Shown in pieces: positions 19,763 through 37,979 of a stretch of 64,000 bases of DNA. The position numbers were made by a program, and so were the translations under genes. This DNA is from Archegozetes longisetosus. Taxonomy: Eukaryota > Arthropoda > Arachnida > Sarcoptiformes > Trhypochthoniidae. Under the pieces are notes generated by a model. It was not told the DNA's origin. It searched no databases and saw nothing but the letters and a program-made list of their open reading frames with translations. Every line of letters begins with the position of its first letter. The stretch's first letter is position 1. The stretch lies in the NCBI GenBank assembly GCA_018873245.2, contig JAEMBT020000004.1, forward strand, positions 1,084,573 through 1,148,572. Reading direction: 5' to 3'.

Positions 19763-22700
19763 TTAACCAATCAAATTGTCGGCATAATCACTAAGATCTG
19801 ACTCATCGTCAGTTTCATAACCTGACAGTAAACCCATTTCGTGAATATCGAACACGTCCTCGAGATCAAGAGTTAAGAGCCATTGGTTATCATCACGTAC
19901 TTCTAAGTAATTCCATAACAGCATGTCCTGAAAATGATGACAAAATAATTAATTAGAAAATATTAATTTGTTTTTGGAGATAAAGTTCAACAGATATTTG
20001 TAAAAATGATGTGTCACTCAACAGTTTTTATAACTTTGACGAAATAGTAGAAAAAATATTCATTAAAATACCTTCCCAGTTAACACTTAATCAAATATTT
20101 AGAAAACTTTTCACATTTTAGTCTATAGATTATATGTTGAAAAACAAATTCAAAGTTGGCAGTTATTTATTCAAAAGGTTGTTCAAAAATAAATTTTGTG
20201 CTGCTATTCCATTTTTTCTTTCCATCAAGCTATAATTTAATTCAGTTCTTAGTAATACATCTGATATTTTGGGCTCAATTTGGGACTTTTAAGGAAAACA
20301 TTCTACATAAAGGAATCCAATTATAGACTAAAATAAAACTAGACATCAATCAAAAATTGAATTAATGCTTTATTTTCAACTAAAAATACTGGTCGTTATT
20401 CAATGAGCTAAAAAACATAACTGAAAAATCACAGCAAAATACCTTCAAGTTAAATGATTTCGAGAACTAATCACGCGATTAATGATTGAATTTGTTTGAA
20501 TAATAATAAACTTAAAACAATCGAAAGATATGAGTAGAAAGAGATCACAATAAAAAACAAGTTATACTAAAAATAACAATGGGAAGGAAAAGTGCCCAAA
20601 TTAGATTTTTGAACAAAAATTTCAATTAAATATTAAAATATCAATTAATACCCGAAGAGTTTCAAGTTCTCCATCATGATTCTGCCTTCTTCTCTGTCTC
20701 GGAGGTGGCATTTCGGCCTTTCGTCCATCTGGATACGCATGTAGATAAAAACAAGCGCCGGCGAACGGACACTCTCCTTGTCCTTGTTTGAAGTATTTGC
20801 ACGGCTTTGTGCTATTCGGTTAAAATGTTAAACATTAACACTCAGTTCAATCGTAAAAATGATTTCTTTCAGACTCTACGATCTTTGGAAATTCTGATTT
20901 CACATTAATTTGCAATCCATTTCTCCCAATTTAACTAGATAAGATTTCTTAATGGACTAATTGATGCGGGCCTAGCCTAAAGTCGAATTAAATATTCCCC
21001 AAAAATAATTATTGTATTTATAGGCAATTCAAATTAGAACTGAATTTGCTATTATTTGAAAAGAAAATTAAGTTTTGACTCCTATTTAGCGAACTCGATA
21101 TTCATTTTAATTAAAAATCTATTCCAAAATTTTGTTCGCAAAACAATTATATTATTTGGGGCTAGTTTTCAACTCAACAATCAATAGAGAATAAATTTAA
21201 ATTTTAACTCATTTCTACTACAAATCATTACTACTACTATTAATCATTAGTATTAAACAAACTTATACTTGAATCTGGGCTCAACTCAAATAAAGGTTAT
21301 CATCAAATGAACATAAAAAGGTTAGAAATGATTGAAGAATTTTCTAAAAAAAATAGATAATTATAGAAATACCTCAGCGCCTTCTTATAGGAATCAATTA
21401 AATCCTGTTTCTCTGATCTTTCGTCGTACCAGTATTTACTTGGAATCACAAAATCTGATGGCACGCGACATTCAGGACATGCCCTAAAACACAAACAAAT
21501 CATTAACAAAACAGTCATTTCCACTAAACTTCTATTATTGTCATACCTGATGGTTCTGTTGTCGAATTGTTTTGTTTGTCTCCATTTTCTAATACAACTT
21601 AAACAGAAAATATGCGAACATTTCTCAAGTATACCAAACCTGCGTTCAGTTATCGGCTCCTTTTCAATAACAATATCCATGCAAATACCGCACGCCTTGT
21701 CTAGACTTCTTTGAACAGCAAACGATATTTCCATTTCTCTCTCGTGTTCTTTAATACATTCCTAGAGAAAAAAAAAGTTGTCTCTAATTAGATCAAACTT
21801 TACTAAGACAGTTATTTTAACAAGACAAACATTTAGCTTTTGCCAAAAGTATCTAATTTTCAATCAATAAATAAACATGGGACTGAGCAAGGCAAGATCG
21901 AAGTCTAGGCTAATTTTTATATTAATTTGTATAAAAAATTGTTTGAATTAGTTTTGAATCAAAGATTCGTATCTAAATTGTTATAGAAAAAGTTACGCAA
22001 GATTTGAGTCATTAATTGGATATCAAATGCATCTTAATGACTTGACTTCAATTTTTTTTTAAAGATAATGTTTGAATGTTTTGATATTCATAATAGTTTG
22101 TCTAAACCAATTTCAAAACTGATTTTCTATAAAAGATAATGGTTTCCAATAACAAGCTTATTTAGTATATATTCGAGTTAAGATCTTTCTTCTCTTGTTT
22201 TCACGTGAAATAGAACCTGAATCTGATATGGCTTCAGTTATGCAAAATAAGGGCTGATAAAAAATCACTCAATTCAAGTTAGGAGTTATTGTGAATTATT
22301 TACCCTCCATTAACATTTGATAACTATTTTCTAGTCCTTATAACAGATAACTAATTATTATATAAGATGAAAAGTTTATAAGAAGTAAATTAAGTCAATA
22401 TTGATTTCAACAGTACCTTACTATAAGTCTTTCACACAAATAAATAACCAATTGAATGAAAAGATATAGAAATGAAAAAAATAAAGTACCAATCAAACAT
22501 TTAAAGTTTTTATAGTTAAGTAATCATTATACTTAAGCCTAAAAATTGGAATTTTAAATGTGACAGTCTCTTAATGGACTCAACTAGTAACATGCTTTTA
22601 GGATTATTGACAACTATTTGACGGCTTTCAAACAGTTATAGAAAAGTTTTTAGACCGATAAAACACATAAAAAGGTCGAGACTCAAATCAATTTTCAAGA

Positions 22701-25700
22701 AAATAAACATAATAGGTAGTTTTAGGTAGCCTTAAAACTTGGAATAAATCTTTTCTTTTTTCCTGAATTCAATTTTGTCCATAAAAAGTATAAAAAATTA
22801 GTCTGAAAGTAAAACAAACTCGAAATTAAAATTAAACATTAAAGCGAATTGAAAGGAAAAAAGTAATAAATCACTAATGGGAAAAAAATAATCTTTAAAG
22901 CACATTTTCTAAATATTCATAACTTAGATTTGAATCAAAACGGAAACTAAACTAAAGCCTAATTCAACTACAATAAGAGAAATGAAGAGTCGATTAATAG
23001 AAGTGATAGAAACAAAAACAGAGCAATAAATGTCTTACATCTCGATGCTGTTTCTGCTGTTCGACATCATTTGGATGAAGACAATATCTACCACAAAGAT
23101 CACAGATATCTCCATGAAGATAATGACACTGACCATCACTATAGGGACAGACGCCATCAATATTAGTGGTGGCGTATGGACAGAGAGTATCCCTATTATA
23201 GACCACTAAAGAGGGCATCATATTATTCTTCAATTGATTACTAGTACAGTCATTGATCGAAGCCATCACTTGGGCATAAGTCTTGCCGCCCGAAGAACTA
23301 GAGGAAGTTGAGCTCATACTTAATGAACTACTGGTCGGTTCGCTATAACCAGAATCTTCTGAGGACTGACGCGAATCAGTCACTAGACTAGGAAGTGATG
23401 ATGTGTTTGAGGCTTGGATTGGATTTGGATTAAATATAGATTGCTTTGATGATAATTGTGAAGATTGATAACTAAATTTATTGAATGGTACTAATTGTGG
23501 TCTATTAATAGTATTACTGTTCGTATTATTGTTATTATCATTTGAACTATTATTAAAACTATTATTATTAGGGCTATTATTATGTGCTATAGTTTGAAGC
23601 GATTGTTGTGGACTCGGACTTAGTGTTGACATTAGTTGAGGTATTGTTGATGATGATGAAGTATCATTTGATAATTGTTGATCTGCTAATTGTTGTTGTG
23701 ATACTTGATGATTTGCTAATATTGCGGACGCGTCCAAATGAACGAACCTGTATAGGGTTTTAGAGAATATTAATTCATTATCAGGTTTTAACGTTAGGCT
23801 TAGGTTTAGATTAATTCCAATATTTCTGTTATTAAGTCTTGCGTTGTTTTGTTAGTTTTATTAATCTTTATATTGATAGCTATAGACAAAAACTTTTACT
23901 CTAAATAAATAATTGATAATCAGATTTGTGTTTGAGCCGAAATTTAGGCTTAGTTTGTTTTTTGTTGCAAAGTCTTATATCTTGTTGTTATTCGTGTTTA
24001 TCGATCTCTGAATAGCGATTTAAAACTTATGATAAAACCTTGGCTTGAATTTAACACTATTTAAAATGCGAAATTATCAACAAAAAGTAAGTAGCTTAGT
24101 CACAAACATAGGCACGTGACCTAATCAACTCGATACCGGTATCAGGCTAAAGCTTTCCAACAGTAAAAGCGGAAGCTAAATAACTCTTCGAAAAACACGG
24201 TGGCTCAAAAATTAATATCTACTGTGTGTCATGGTATTTTTGAGAATCCTTTTAGCTTTCGATTATACTGTTCATAAGCTCTAGTTTTATGCCGATATTG
24301 GGCTGGTGGCCGATTAACCCATATCTGACAGTCATTTCATGAGAAAGAGATTAAAAGTCTAAGATCAAGTATCAGAAAAAGTAAAAGCAATTTAAAACTC
24401 ATAATTTTGAACATTTATTACTGATTTCGATGTATTTAAAGATGGAATTGAACTGTCCTCTGCGAAAAGAATTAGAAAAAAATTTAGGCATAATTGCAAT
24501 CTAAATATCGGGCGATAAACCATTAAATCGAATAGAATTCAAAATAATAGATCAATATTTTGCTGATCTATGCTTAAGAGCTCAAAATATAATTAAATGT
24601 GAAATAAAGATGACAGACATTAAAAGCATGTGACGTGAATGCTATTCGAAATATAAACTGAAAGTAATTGCCAATTGTTGAGTAGCATTCAAAAACATAA
24701 AACAAACAAATCATAGTTAAATAGATAAACACATAGACCTCATTTAAGAGACAAAATAGTTAACCAATCGTTAAATGAGATTTAGGAAAACTGAAAAATT
24801 TGACAAAACCATTACAAAAATCGACCTGCAACTCACTATTTTATTCCTTATTTTAATATAAAATATGCAAAACTAACGATTCTTTTGGTGGTAGTGATAA
24901 TACCTATTTTATTAAAGATTTAAATGTACGTAATAAAAATTGGTGCCACTATTGCTTTATTTACTGACAAACAAAACAAGTTAATTTGCAACGAAAGCTA
25001 AAGCTAAAGGTAGACACAAAATGGACAAAATTTTGACCAAAATATAATAGATTTAGAATGCATTAAGTTAATTGGTAGCATAAAAGGCATAAAAATAAGA
25101 TCATCTCTGGTATTGAATCAACAGCAAAATGACAACTTTTTTCAGTACAATTTAGATTAATAGACATAAAACACAAGAGTTGTGCAAATAGATACCTAAC
25201 CCATAAGAAAAGTACATCAATTATCGAAAACATGAAAATATGCCATTTCGAGGAAGTGTTACAAGGATTTCATTATCGAAAAATTACTACTATTTCTTAA
25301 TCTATAATTAAACCAATATTGAATTACTATTAGACTTGAAGCATAATACAATTAGACTCACTTTTTTCTCTATTTGTGAATCAGTTTATTGCGAAAAGTA
25401 TACTAAGAAAAAAATTAAAGCGTTTTCCACTATTTTCTTATCAATACCTGAAATAATTTGTGATAAAAGTTACGCAGTTAATATAAAACTGTTTTTATAG
25501 CATTTTATATAAATTTAAGGCTTTTAATTCAATTTTAAAAATTTATTTCCTTCAAAAAACTCGTCAATTACTTGACAAACTTTCCTTCAATTGTATTTTT
25601 CGAGAGAAGCTGAAGATTTATAAGAAAAATGAATGTGGAGTATTGTCTGATTAGCAGTCGTTGAAAATAGATTTGTATATCACATGAATGTGAAGTTAAT

Positions 25701-27224
25701 CTTTAGATAAATACTTAAGCATATAACGCATTTCACTCTAACAGTAAAATAACTGAATCATTACGAAAGATAAACGATTTTTCATTAAAATCAAGTCAAT
25801 TAGACGCTTTAATAAAAGAAAGATTCTTAAATGCAAAGCAAGTATAATTTCAGAGTTTTCTGACTGAGAACAAAATTTAAATAAAAATCCAGTAAATACT
25901 GAGCTCTTTTTCAATTGATAATAAAATTGAATTGATTTTCATCACTCTCAGGATTAATGACTTACAAATGAATTTATGAATATTGATGCATTCTATTAAT
26001 CCATTTAAATAACAGTTGCAATCTAAGGCTTTTGTGCATATAACAAATTGAAACAAAAACTTCAAGTCTCAATCTAGAAATTTGTATAAATTCTTAGAGA
26101 AACAGTCTTGATTGGCTATTGCTTCAAAGGAAATTAATGCAAATTAAAGATAAGGATAGCGTCAAAAAAGCTCCTCAATTCAATAAAAAACAGCAAACAA
26201 AAACATTAATAAATGGACTTGAAAATTAAATAATTTGAGAAAAGAGGATCAATTTCTTCCATAATATTCCAAAAAATGTAATCAATGGCAAGTTGAAAGT
26301 AAAAAACGTTAAAAACACGTCAGCTGATGAGCACTAAAATCTTTTAAATTATAAAAACTCTTTAGTTGAAAATATGACTCAAGAGAAAGGAAATAAAGGG
26401 TAATGACAGAAATGGGCAAATATTAACATATTTCCAATCAAATAATTGTGTATATCCAAAGTTTTTCTGGTAGTTACAAAAACAAATCATTAAAACTTGT
26501 CATTTCGTTAAAACTCTTTGATTTGCAGTCTTTGATCGATAAAAATGGGACAAAAGATCGGAAGCAAACCGAGACTTAAAATAGAATTAAAATGAGTATT
26601 TTGATATTTTAACATTAAGATTGTTTTTAATTGTTCATTACCTGCAATTGTCGCCATACATACAGTGAGACTGTAAGAAATACCAGCAAACAGTCTCTGG
26701 TATTGGAACTGATTGTTGGCTATCATGGGAGAATTGACACCACTCACCATCACGACATGATCCACGAATATGGAAACTATTAGCAGAAAATTAAAAACGA
26801 ATTCAATTATAAAAAAACAAATCAGAAAATAGTAACTAATTATTGATTGATTAAAAAGTGGATAAAGACCGAGATAATTGTAAATAAAACTATGTTATTA
26901 TAACAATTTAATCAGAGTTGCTTTTCAATTACTTCATTGTTTCTTATTATTAAATATATTATTTTTAACAATAATTAATATTAACTCCTGAGAGAAAGAT
27001 GAAAACAAAAACAATTAGAAAATAAGTCGAGAAAATAATTGAAAAGTAAATCGAAATGTTAGTCAATTTTTGAGATTTTAGGAAAATTTGCATTTCGAGT
27101 AAACGCAGTACTTTGTCGATCAATTGATCAATTAATTGGCAATTAATTGATTGAATACTAACCGACACAATAACTGCTTTCTATCCATTTGTTGTTCACT
27201 AGTATCTGACTTAATGGCAGCCAT
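19763..27224 (-). CDS. MKRN: Makorin, CCCH/RING ubiquitin ligase (7 exons)
   Basis: Exons, in transcript order: 27224-27163, 26776-26642, 23747-23039, 21761-21547, 21483-21373, 20811-20652 and 19927-19763. Phases agree throughout and the product is 518 residues. Makorins are RNA-binding E3 ubiquitin ligases. Domains in the family order: CCCH 1 (C20, C28, C34, H38), CCCH 2 (C51, C59, C65, H69), a low-complexity Asn/Ser/Gln linker of about 180 residues, CCCH 3 (C255-H277), the makorin-specific Cys-His box (about 281-300), C3HC4 RING (C326-C379, with RRFGILEKCSHIFCLSCIRK), then CCCH 4 (C415, C425, C431, H435). The acidic tail ends SDLSDYADNLIG. The third CCCH finger has slightly wider spacing than usual (x10, x6). 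The start has no in-frame rival. Intron 2 (2.9 kb) contains a decayed repeat at about 24.2 kb. Confidence 0.93.
24180..24350. repeat. Diverged copy of the 6.7-7.7 kb element arm
   Basis: In makorin intron 2, about 110 bp (TTCATAAGCTCTAGTTTTAT, then GATATTGGGCTGGTGG, then GATTA) matches the right arm of the inverted-repeat element near 7530-7610 at roughly two thirds of positions. It is a solitary old fragment. Confidence 0.5.
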
Positions 27225-28135
27225 TTATATGTGAAATGAAAATAACAGAAAATCTTATCATTCAATCCAATAGCAGCTTATTTAACGCACTCATAAGAAC
27301 GGATATACAGTAGAATCCGAATACAGTATTCCTTTCAATATTAATTCACTATTTTATACGTGTGCTCACTCAATGACGTATTCAATAGCTTCTGATATCT
27401 GGATGTTACTTAACATATGATTTTTATTTTTCAGTTCAATTTTTGGCTCAATGTTAACCTTTAATCGTATTTAACTTGAAATCGATATTGACCCAATTAA
27501 GAAAGCCTATTTCGCTGTAATTTTCGTATATCTTCTAATGATTGTTGTTGTAGAACTTGAATGCAAAGCTTAATCACAGTTACAATTTATTTTTATTGTG
27601 GCCGTTATTCATTGATAATAATCATTTTGGTTCATTTGTTTATAACCATTATTTTCGAAATGAATCGATTTTTTTCTTCAAGCTCAAATAGGTTTGAGAC
27701 TTAACACAATTTGACGAAAACAAGAGAAAATAGGACAAATTTTGTAGACACGAAACGCTTAGATACAATCTATTTCTGAGTACAAGTTTTCTATAATATT
27801 TAACGTGCAACTATACTGTAGTTTTCAAATAGAGAGTTGATGAAAAATAAGGTATTTTAGTACTATTTAATATATTGTCTTGTAGAATGTGAACAAGTGT
27901 CGCTATAAAAAGGCTAAAGATATGACTGAACAGGCTCTATTAATAACTTAATATTTACATATAAGTAACGTCCAAAAAATGTATTGATGAATGGAGTGCA
28001 AAAATAAAAGTCTATAAAAAAGCAAACCGGCAAAAATACCTGAAAATTTGAAAACTAATTTAAATAAAAATCAAGAACTAAATAAATCTATTTATTAAGA
28101 ACAACATTCCACCTGTACTAATACCTGAATAAAAA
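27225..28135. promoter_or_regulatory. Shared upstream region of makorin and CRELD genes
   Basis: The 911 bp separating the two head-to-head start codons. It is less AT-biased near 27300-27450, and no TATA box stands out. It may act as a bidirectional promoter, which is inferred only from the arrangement. Confidence 0.35.
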
Positions 28136-30685
28136 ATGTGTAATAAGTATTTAGATAATAATAAAAAACACTTAAGTGAAAAACAATTAGTAATGACGTG
28201 TAATAGCAAAAATAATAACAATAAGATTTTAAGTATTTTAATAGCAATATTATTATTTATTTTCATATTATTGTCATTGATACCATTAACTGAATCATTA
28301 TTGCCGTCAACGGATTCTTCGACATCGAAATTATCTCTTTGTCAGAAATGTAAACTCTTGACCGATTCGTTTCAAACGGTATCTAAATTGTTTTCCAATT
28401 GATTTTTGTACTAACTTTAATCTTGTTACAGTTTTCAATTGACAAGTCATTTAACTGTTTCAATTCAATATCAATTAATTGTTTGATATAATTAGCGATT
28501 TAATTGTTAACAAAGTTTTAGGATTTCGGAAAGTTACTGAAAGACGTTCCACAGTTGAAAGGTTTTTAGAAGATATCAGTTTTCTATTTGCTATAAACTG
28601 AACTCTAGTTCAAGCCTTACTCATATCTCAGTCAATAATTGGCCCAATAATTAGTGTTTAAATCAATTAAACCCTTTAAAAATATCGAAGCTTTCACTTA
28701 GCTCAAAAGTTGATTGTAATTAAGTTTCTGATCACAACTACTTAGCCCAAAGCCCAAGACTTTTCAGCAAAATTTGAACAAATTTTCAACCAACTGAACT
28801 GTAAATCATGAAAAATCCCTTAAACTAAATCAAATTAGACTTTTAAAAGTAGTTAAAAGTATGTCAAAACTTTATGCAAAAGTAAATAAACCAAAAAATT
28901 TCGAGTGAAAACTAAATAGAAACTTGAATAATAACTTTTCTACTCATCAAGACTTGAAAATCTTTTCTTAATTGATAATTGAATTTAATTAGGGTTTAGA
29001 TCGAACGAGTCGTGGCAAATATGAAGGTGGAGATACTAATTGGGAAGAAAGCAAATTAGGTTCATATGCGAACAGTGAGATTAGGCTGACTGAAATACAA
29101 GAATTATTATGTACTGAATTGGCCACCGGAAAGGATCAGGTACTCTCAAATCCAAATACACACAAACTAATCAAAAAACTAACTAGGATTCAATATTCCT
29201 TTTAAGTGTCATCATTTGGCTGAAGAATACGAGCCGCAAATCGAAAACTGGTGGTTCTCTAAACGGCAATCGGGTGGGCAATCGTTATATGATTACTTAT
29301 GTTTAGATCAGATGAAGGCCTGTTGTCCTGAAGGCCACTACGGTCCGAATTGTGAGCCGTGTTTAGGATTTCCTGATCGGGTCTGCAATAATCGCGGCTA
29401 TTGTTCGGGCAATGGATCTCGTGACGGAAGCGGCAAATGTGTTTGCAATAAAAGTTATTCGGGAGTTGATTGCAGTAAATGTGACAAAAATTATTATCAA
29501 AATAATTCTGAATCGAGTGAATTGGTTTGCATTCCATGCGACAATTCTTGTGCTGATTCTTGTCGTACTGGAGGCCCAAAAGGATGCCTGGTCTGCAAGA
29601 ATGGCTTTATTTGGGATAATGGTTACGGATGTATTGATATTGATGAATGTCTCGATATTGGTGTCAATCCGTGCGAGAGTAATTCGTTCTGTATTAACAC
29701 TGAAGGATCTTTTCATTGCTACCGTAAGTGTTTATTAGGTTTTAATAAATGTCAAAAATATGTCAGTCAGCAGCTATGGGATAAATGCATGAGATTTAAG
29801 ACTATTGAAAAATAAGTTCTAGATTTAAATCTAAATCATCTTTTTGAGTTAACCAACTGTTAAAACTTTTGATTTTGCATAAAACCATTATCCTATTCAT
29901 TAATTTATGACCAAATAGAGCATTTGTGATGTTTTAAATTCTGATTTGTAGTCATTTTTCTGGTTTTTGCTTGAATAAAACAATTGTGAAAAAGTCAACA
30001 AAATATTCTGATTTTTATTGATTTTTCTCTTTGAAGAATGTGATAAATCGTGTGACGGCTGTAACGGAGATGGACCTGATTCGGTAACTTATTTATTTAA
30101 TTATGGATAAAATAATTGAACTCATTCTTAAATACGTTAGTGCTAGTATTAGATTTCATGCGCTCTTGAGTTACCAACTTGAATATCTGTCGGATATCCG
30201 CATCAGTATAACCAGATACCTGTTATCTAATTAACACAGTTTTCAATTTCAAAGTTCATTCATTTTTATCATTGAACCACTAGAAATAAAATATAGGACT
30301 AAATGATAGTTGAGTATAACATTCAAAAACTAATTGCCACTGAACAGAACAAAAGCAATCGAAGACTATTTTTTCCTATACGAAAAACATTGAAACTATT
30401 TTCTCATTAATCTAGTGCTTAAAATGCGCCCCAAACCATACACTAAAGGATGGAGTTTGTATTGACTTGAACGTGAACAAAAGAGAATTTCATATATCAC
30501 TTGCACGTTACGCAACATATTTAGGTCTATGTGTGGCCACATGTATAATATTCCGAAATAACATATACATCGCCTCAGTCATCGGGCTTGCAGTCGCTGT
30601 TTATATAACTGTTTCTGAATTTACCCTCAAAGATGATCAGTTTAACCCTTTCTCTTATTGGGCGCAAACTTTTCTAAACACTTAA
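28136..30685 (+). CDS. CRELD1: CRELD1-like cysteine-rich EGF protein (5 exons)
   Basis: Exons 28136-28378, 28993-29139, 29207-29723, 30037-30083 and 30416-30685 give 407 residues. CRELDs are ER or membrane proteins with a WE domain and EGF-like repeats; CRELD2 has disulfide-isomerase-like activity. Seen here: a hydrophobic segment at about 31-50, a CQKC motif, the highly conserved TDSFQTGLDRTSRGKYEGGD, an ENWWFSK core, Cys-rich EGF repeats (CCPEGHYGPNCEPC; VCNNRGYCSG), and a calcium-binding EGF start DIDECLD. Two membrane spans close the protein (about 347-364 and 369-385), as in CRELD1 and not CRELD2. It has one calcium-binding EGF fewer than human CRELD1. It starts 911 bp from the makorin start, on the opposite strand. 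Confidence 0.92.
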
Positions 30686-30689
30686 CTCA

Positions 30690-31310
30690 GTCACAGTCAG
30701 TATTACTCAAGCCATAAATTACTTGTAAATAGATTTATTATTTGTATTTATGATTATTTACTAATTCTCAGCTAAAATACTAGTCATTCGGTTAACAGTT
30801 ATTTTTATCTCAATTAATGTTTAACTGAAACTGATCTTTTCGGATTTAGTTTTTTTCATCTTCCCTTTTGATAATTGTAACAATTAATTAAATAAAAGTT
30901 CAGTCTTTTATCTGAAAATTAATTTATTTCTTTTAACTGGTTCTTAATAATTGATTATTTGATTTACAGTTTGCTAGATAAAATGCAAATAATGTGAAGT
31001 TTAAATATTGATTTTTGGAATTAGAAGGAACTCAAAAATTGTGTCATTTCTTTAATTATATTTTAGTTTTAACACTAATATAATAGAACAGTGTTCAACC
31101 AACTTAAATATAATTGGGTTTCAACTATCTATAATCTGCATGCAAACAGTTTTCCATTAGAAAATCATTTAATAATTTTTTATTGAAATGATGTTTAAAT
31201 TGAAGTAATAACTCATAACACCGATGACGAAAGTCACCGAAAAAAGACTTTTTCGACCAATAAAATTAAATAAAAAGTCTAATATTTCAATTATAACTAA
31301 ATGTTTTTAA
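30690..31310. other. Convergent 3' regions of CRELD and DRP1
   Basis: AT-rich 3' flank between two convergent genes, with AATAAA-type motifs for CRELD (AAATAAAAG near 30890). No gene was seen. Confidence 0.5.
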
Positions 31311-35765
<4,455 letters not shown>

Positions 35766-37177
35766 TCTTTAGATGGTCTGCTTATTATCGCATTATTTTT
35801 TTTTATAAATGATATTAATTTCTACTTATACTCAAGTATAATGTGTTTCTAAAACTGATGTAAATCTAATACAAACCGTTGCAATAGTTTAATACAATAA
35901 CAGAGTTCATTTATTCACAGTTAATTCAAGAATTAGCTTGTTTGAATCTAGCTTTAGTACTTTTTGATACTCTATATTCGTTGTTAAAACGCCACTTCGC
36001 TATTATAAAAAGTACTAATTCATTATCGACTGTTGGAGCTAATGTGAAATTCCACTTTTCAAACGCTTTACACTCAAAACAAGTTATAAAAACATTTTGA
36101 TTATTCTATATTTTATTGATTTTTTATGTAAATTTGGGAACATTTTTTGGATAGCTGCTTGAGAAGGTTTTAGTTCCCGAAGTTATAAGTGACTGACAAG
36201 TGATTCAGACAGAAAATCTTTTATATGTTTTCCTACAGAACCTAAATTTAATATTTTTCAACCCTTTAGGCCTTTGAAACAAGTACTAATATTATAGCTC
36301 TCGAATAAATGGTTCAAAAATTTTCAAAACTAAGAATGAAAATAAGAACTTGCGATTAAGGGTCAAAAAGTTTCTACTCTTCAAAGCTTTCAAGTTGAAG
36401 CTTGTACTTACTTTTAAATAATTAACAATGCTCAATTATTCATTTAGTCACAACTTATGATTATTAGTAAACTCTCTTATTTAATTGAAAAAATTGTTCT
36501 GGTGGGAAAAAACTTTTATAAACTTGCTCAACATTTACATTTGAATGAAAGTGAAACAGTTTTCTTAAACAAAACTTCTTCCATGGGAATAGCTTAATAT
36601 CAATACTTAGAATGAGACAAATCTGGTTCGGAATCTAGCATTTCGTTGCTTTTATTTATTTTTTGTTCTGAATGTTATACTAAAGAGAATTTTAGCTGGA
36701 TCTTTCTTAAATTATCCAGTATTGAAAACTTTGGCAAAACTTATTCGTTCAAAGTTATTAAGCATTAGATGTTTCGAATTCTAGTGTGTTCTGCTTAAAT
36801 TGTGTATATATACAGCACACATTTGTTTGATAGCTCAAAATTAATTTATATTCCAATTCCATATGGATATTCTTCATAGTGTTAGAAAAAAGTTATCAAT
36901 TTTTTTTCAAGAGGATAAAAATAAGTGACATAAATAGTAAATAACTCCTTAACTTTCATCAGTCTTATATTAAATTTTAATAAAATAAATATCAGAAAAT
37001 CTCCGCGAATTAAAAATAATCCAAATAGTATTAGTAACTAAATTACTTATGACTTAAAGTTTTAATTTTTTCATAAAAAAATTTTACTATACTTAGAAAC
37101 TATGCGAACACTACTGAAAAAAAACTAATCCGAAACTTATTAATCAAATTAAACACAATAAGTTTTATATCTGAAAA
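35766..37177. other. Intergenic region between head-to-head genes
   Basis: 1.4 kb between the DRP1 start and the start of the secreted CNNM-like gene. AT-rich; no gene, tRNA or repeat was seen. Confidence 0.5.
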
Positions 37178-37979
37178 ATGGCCAATAAAACGCCATTCAA
37201 ATATTCAATATTAATAACATTAACAATAAGCTTATTAGTTACTAATTCACTTTCAGTGGACAAACACTTTTTAGTGGAGAAAAATGTTAAAGAGTAATCA
37301 ATTCTCTTATGTATAATACTTATTTAAAATTGAATGCAAAACCTTTTAACGCCATATTTTCTCTTAATACATATTTTTATCCAGAATTTGTTTGCCAGTA
37401 AAGAACTTCCTGTTATTGACCACATTTAAAACTGATTTAAAAATTAATGGATTCCGTGCTGAAAGTTCAAGATATCCTATCAGTATTGATGAGAATGGTT
37501 TAACAGTGATACCAGATCAACAAGTTATAAACCTGAGAATTTTTGGACATAATTTAATTTCGGAAAATGAAAAGTCGATAAAAATCGGTTTCACCACAAC
37601 TGATGGACAAACTGGTGACAAGTGCGACCCCGATAATGTTTTCACGGCTAAAGATATTATCAACAATAACATGGCTTTAGTTGAGATCAATTTAAGCGAA
37701 ACTATTACTGATAAGCCTTATTACGTTTGCTATGGCGTTGGGAAAAATTATTTGAATAGATATACAACTGACGGTAAAAAGCAGTTGTCTTTGAACAGAT
37801 TAATGCATTTTTATTATCTATCAAGTCATGAATCGATGAGAATTCGAGTTATTGGTAGACAACTAGCTATGAGTGATAAGTCTAGCAAGAGAGACGCTAA
37901 CATTAAGATGAAATTAGCACAAATCATTGATGAAGCGAATAAAATACATAGAATTGCTGATGAAATGCAAGAATGGTAA
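37178..37979 (+). CDS. Secreted protein resembling the CNNM extracellular domain (2 exons)
   Basis: Exon 37178-37293 and exon 37385-37979 join in phase 2 to give 236 residues. The donor is GA|GTAATC and the acceptor TATCCAG. The N-terminus is a signal peptide (hydrophobic core ILITLTISLLV, ending near TNSLS). The order of features recalls the extracellular N-terminal domain of CNNM metal transporters: GFRAESSRYPI, VIPDQQVINLRIFGHNL, a central pair GDKCDPD, and ITDKPYYVCYG. CNNMs continue with membrane spans, CBS pairs and a cyclic-nucleotide-like domain. Here the frame ends after a charged tail (KLAQIIDEANKIHRIADEMQ). It may be a free-standing ectodomain paralogue. The family call is by recognition of pattern only. 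Confidence 0.6.

Noticed and set aside
29259-29738. Three long frames overlapping the CRELD exon
   Set aside because: They are shadows of the EGF-repeat coding exon; only the 29216-29723 plus frame has the family pattern and splice phases.
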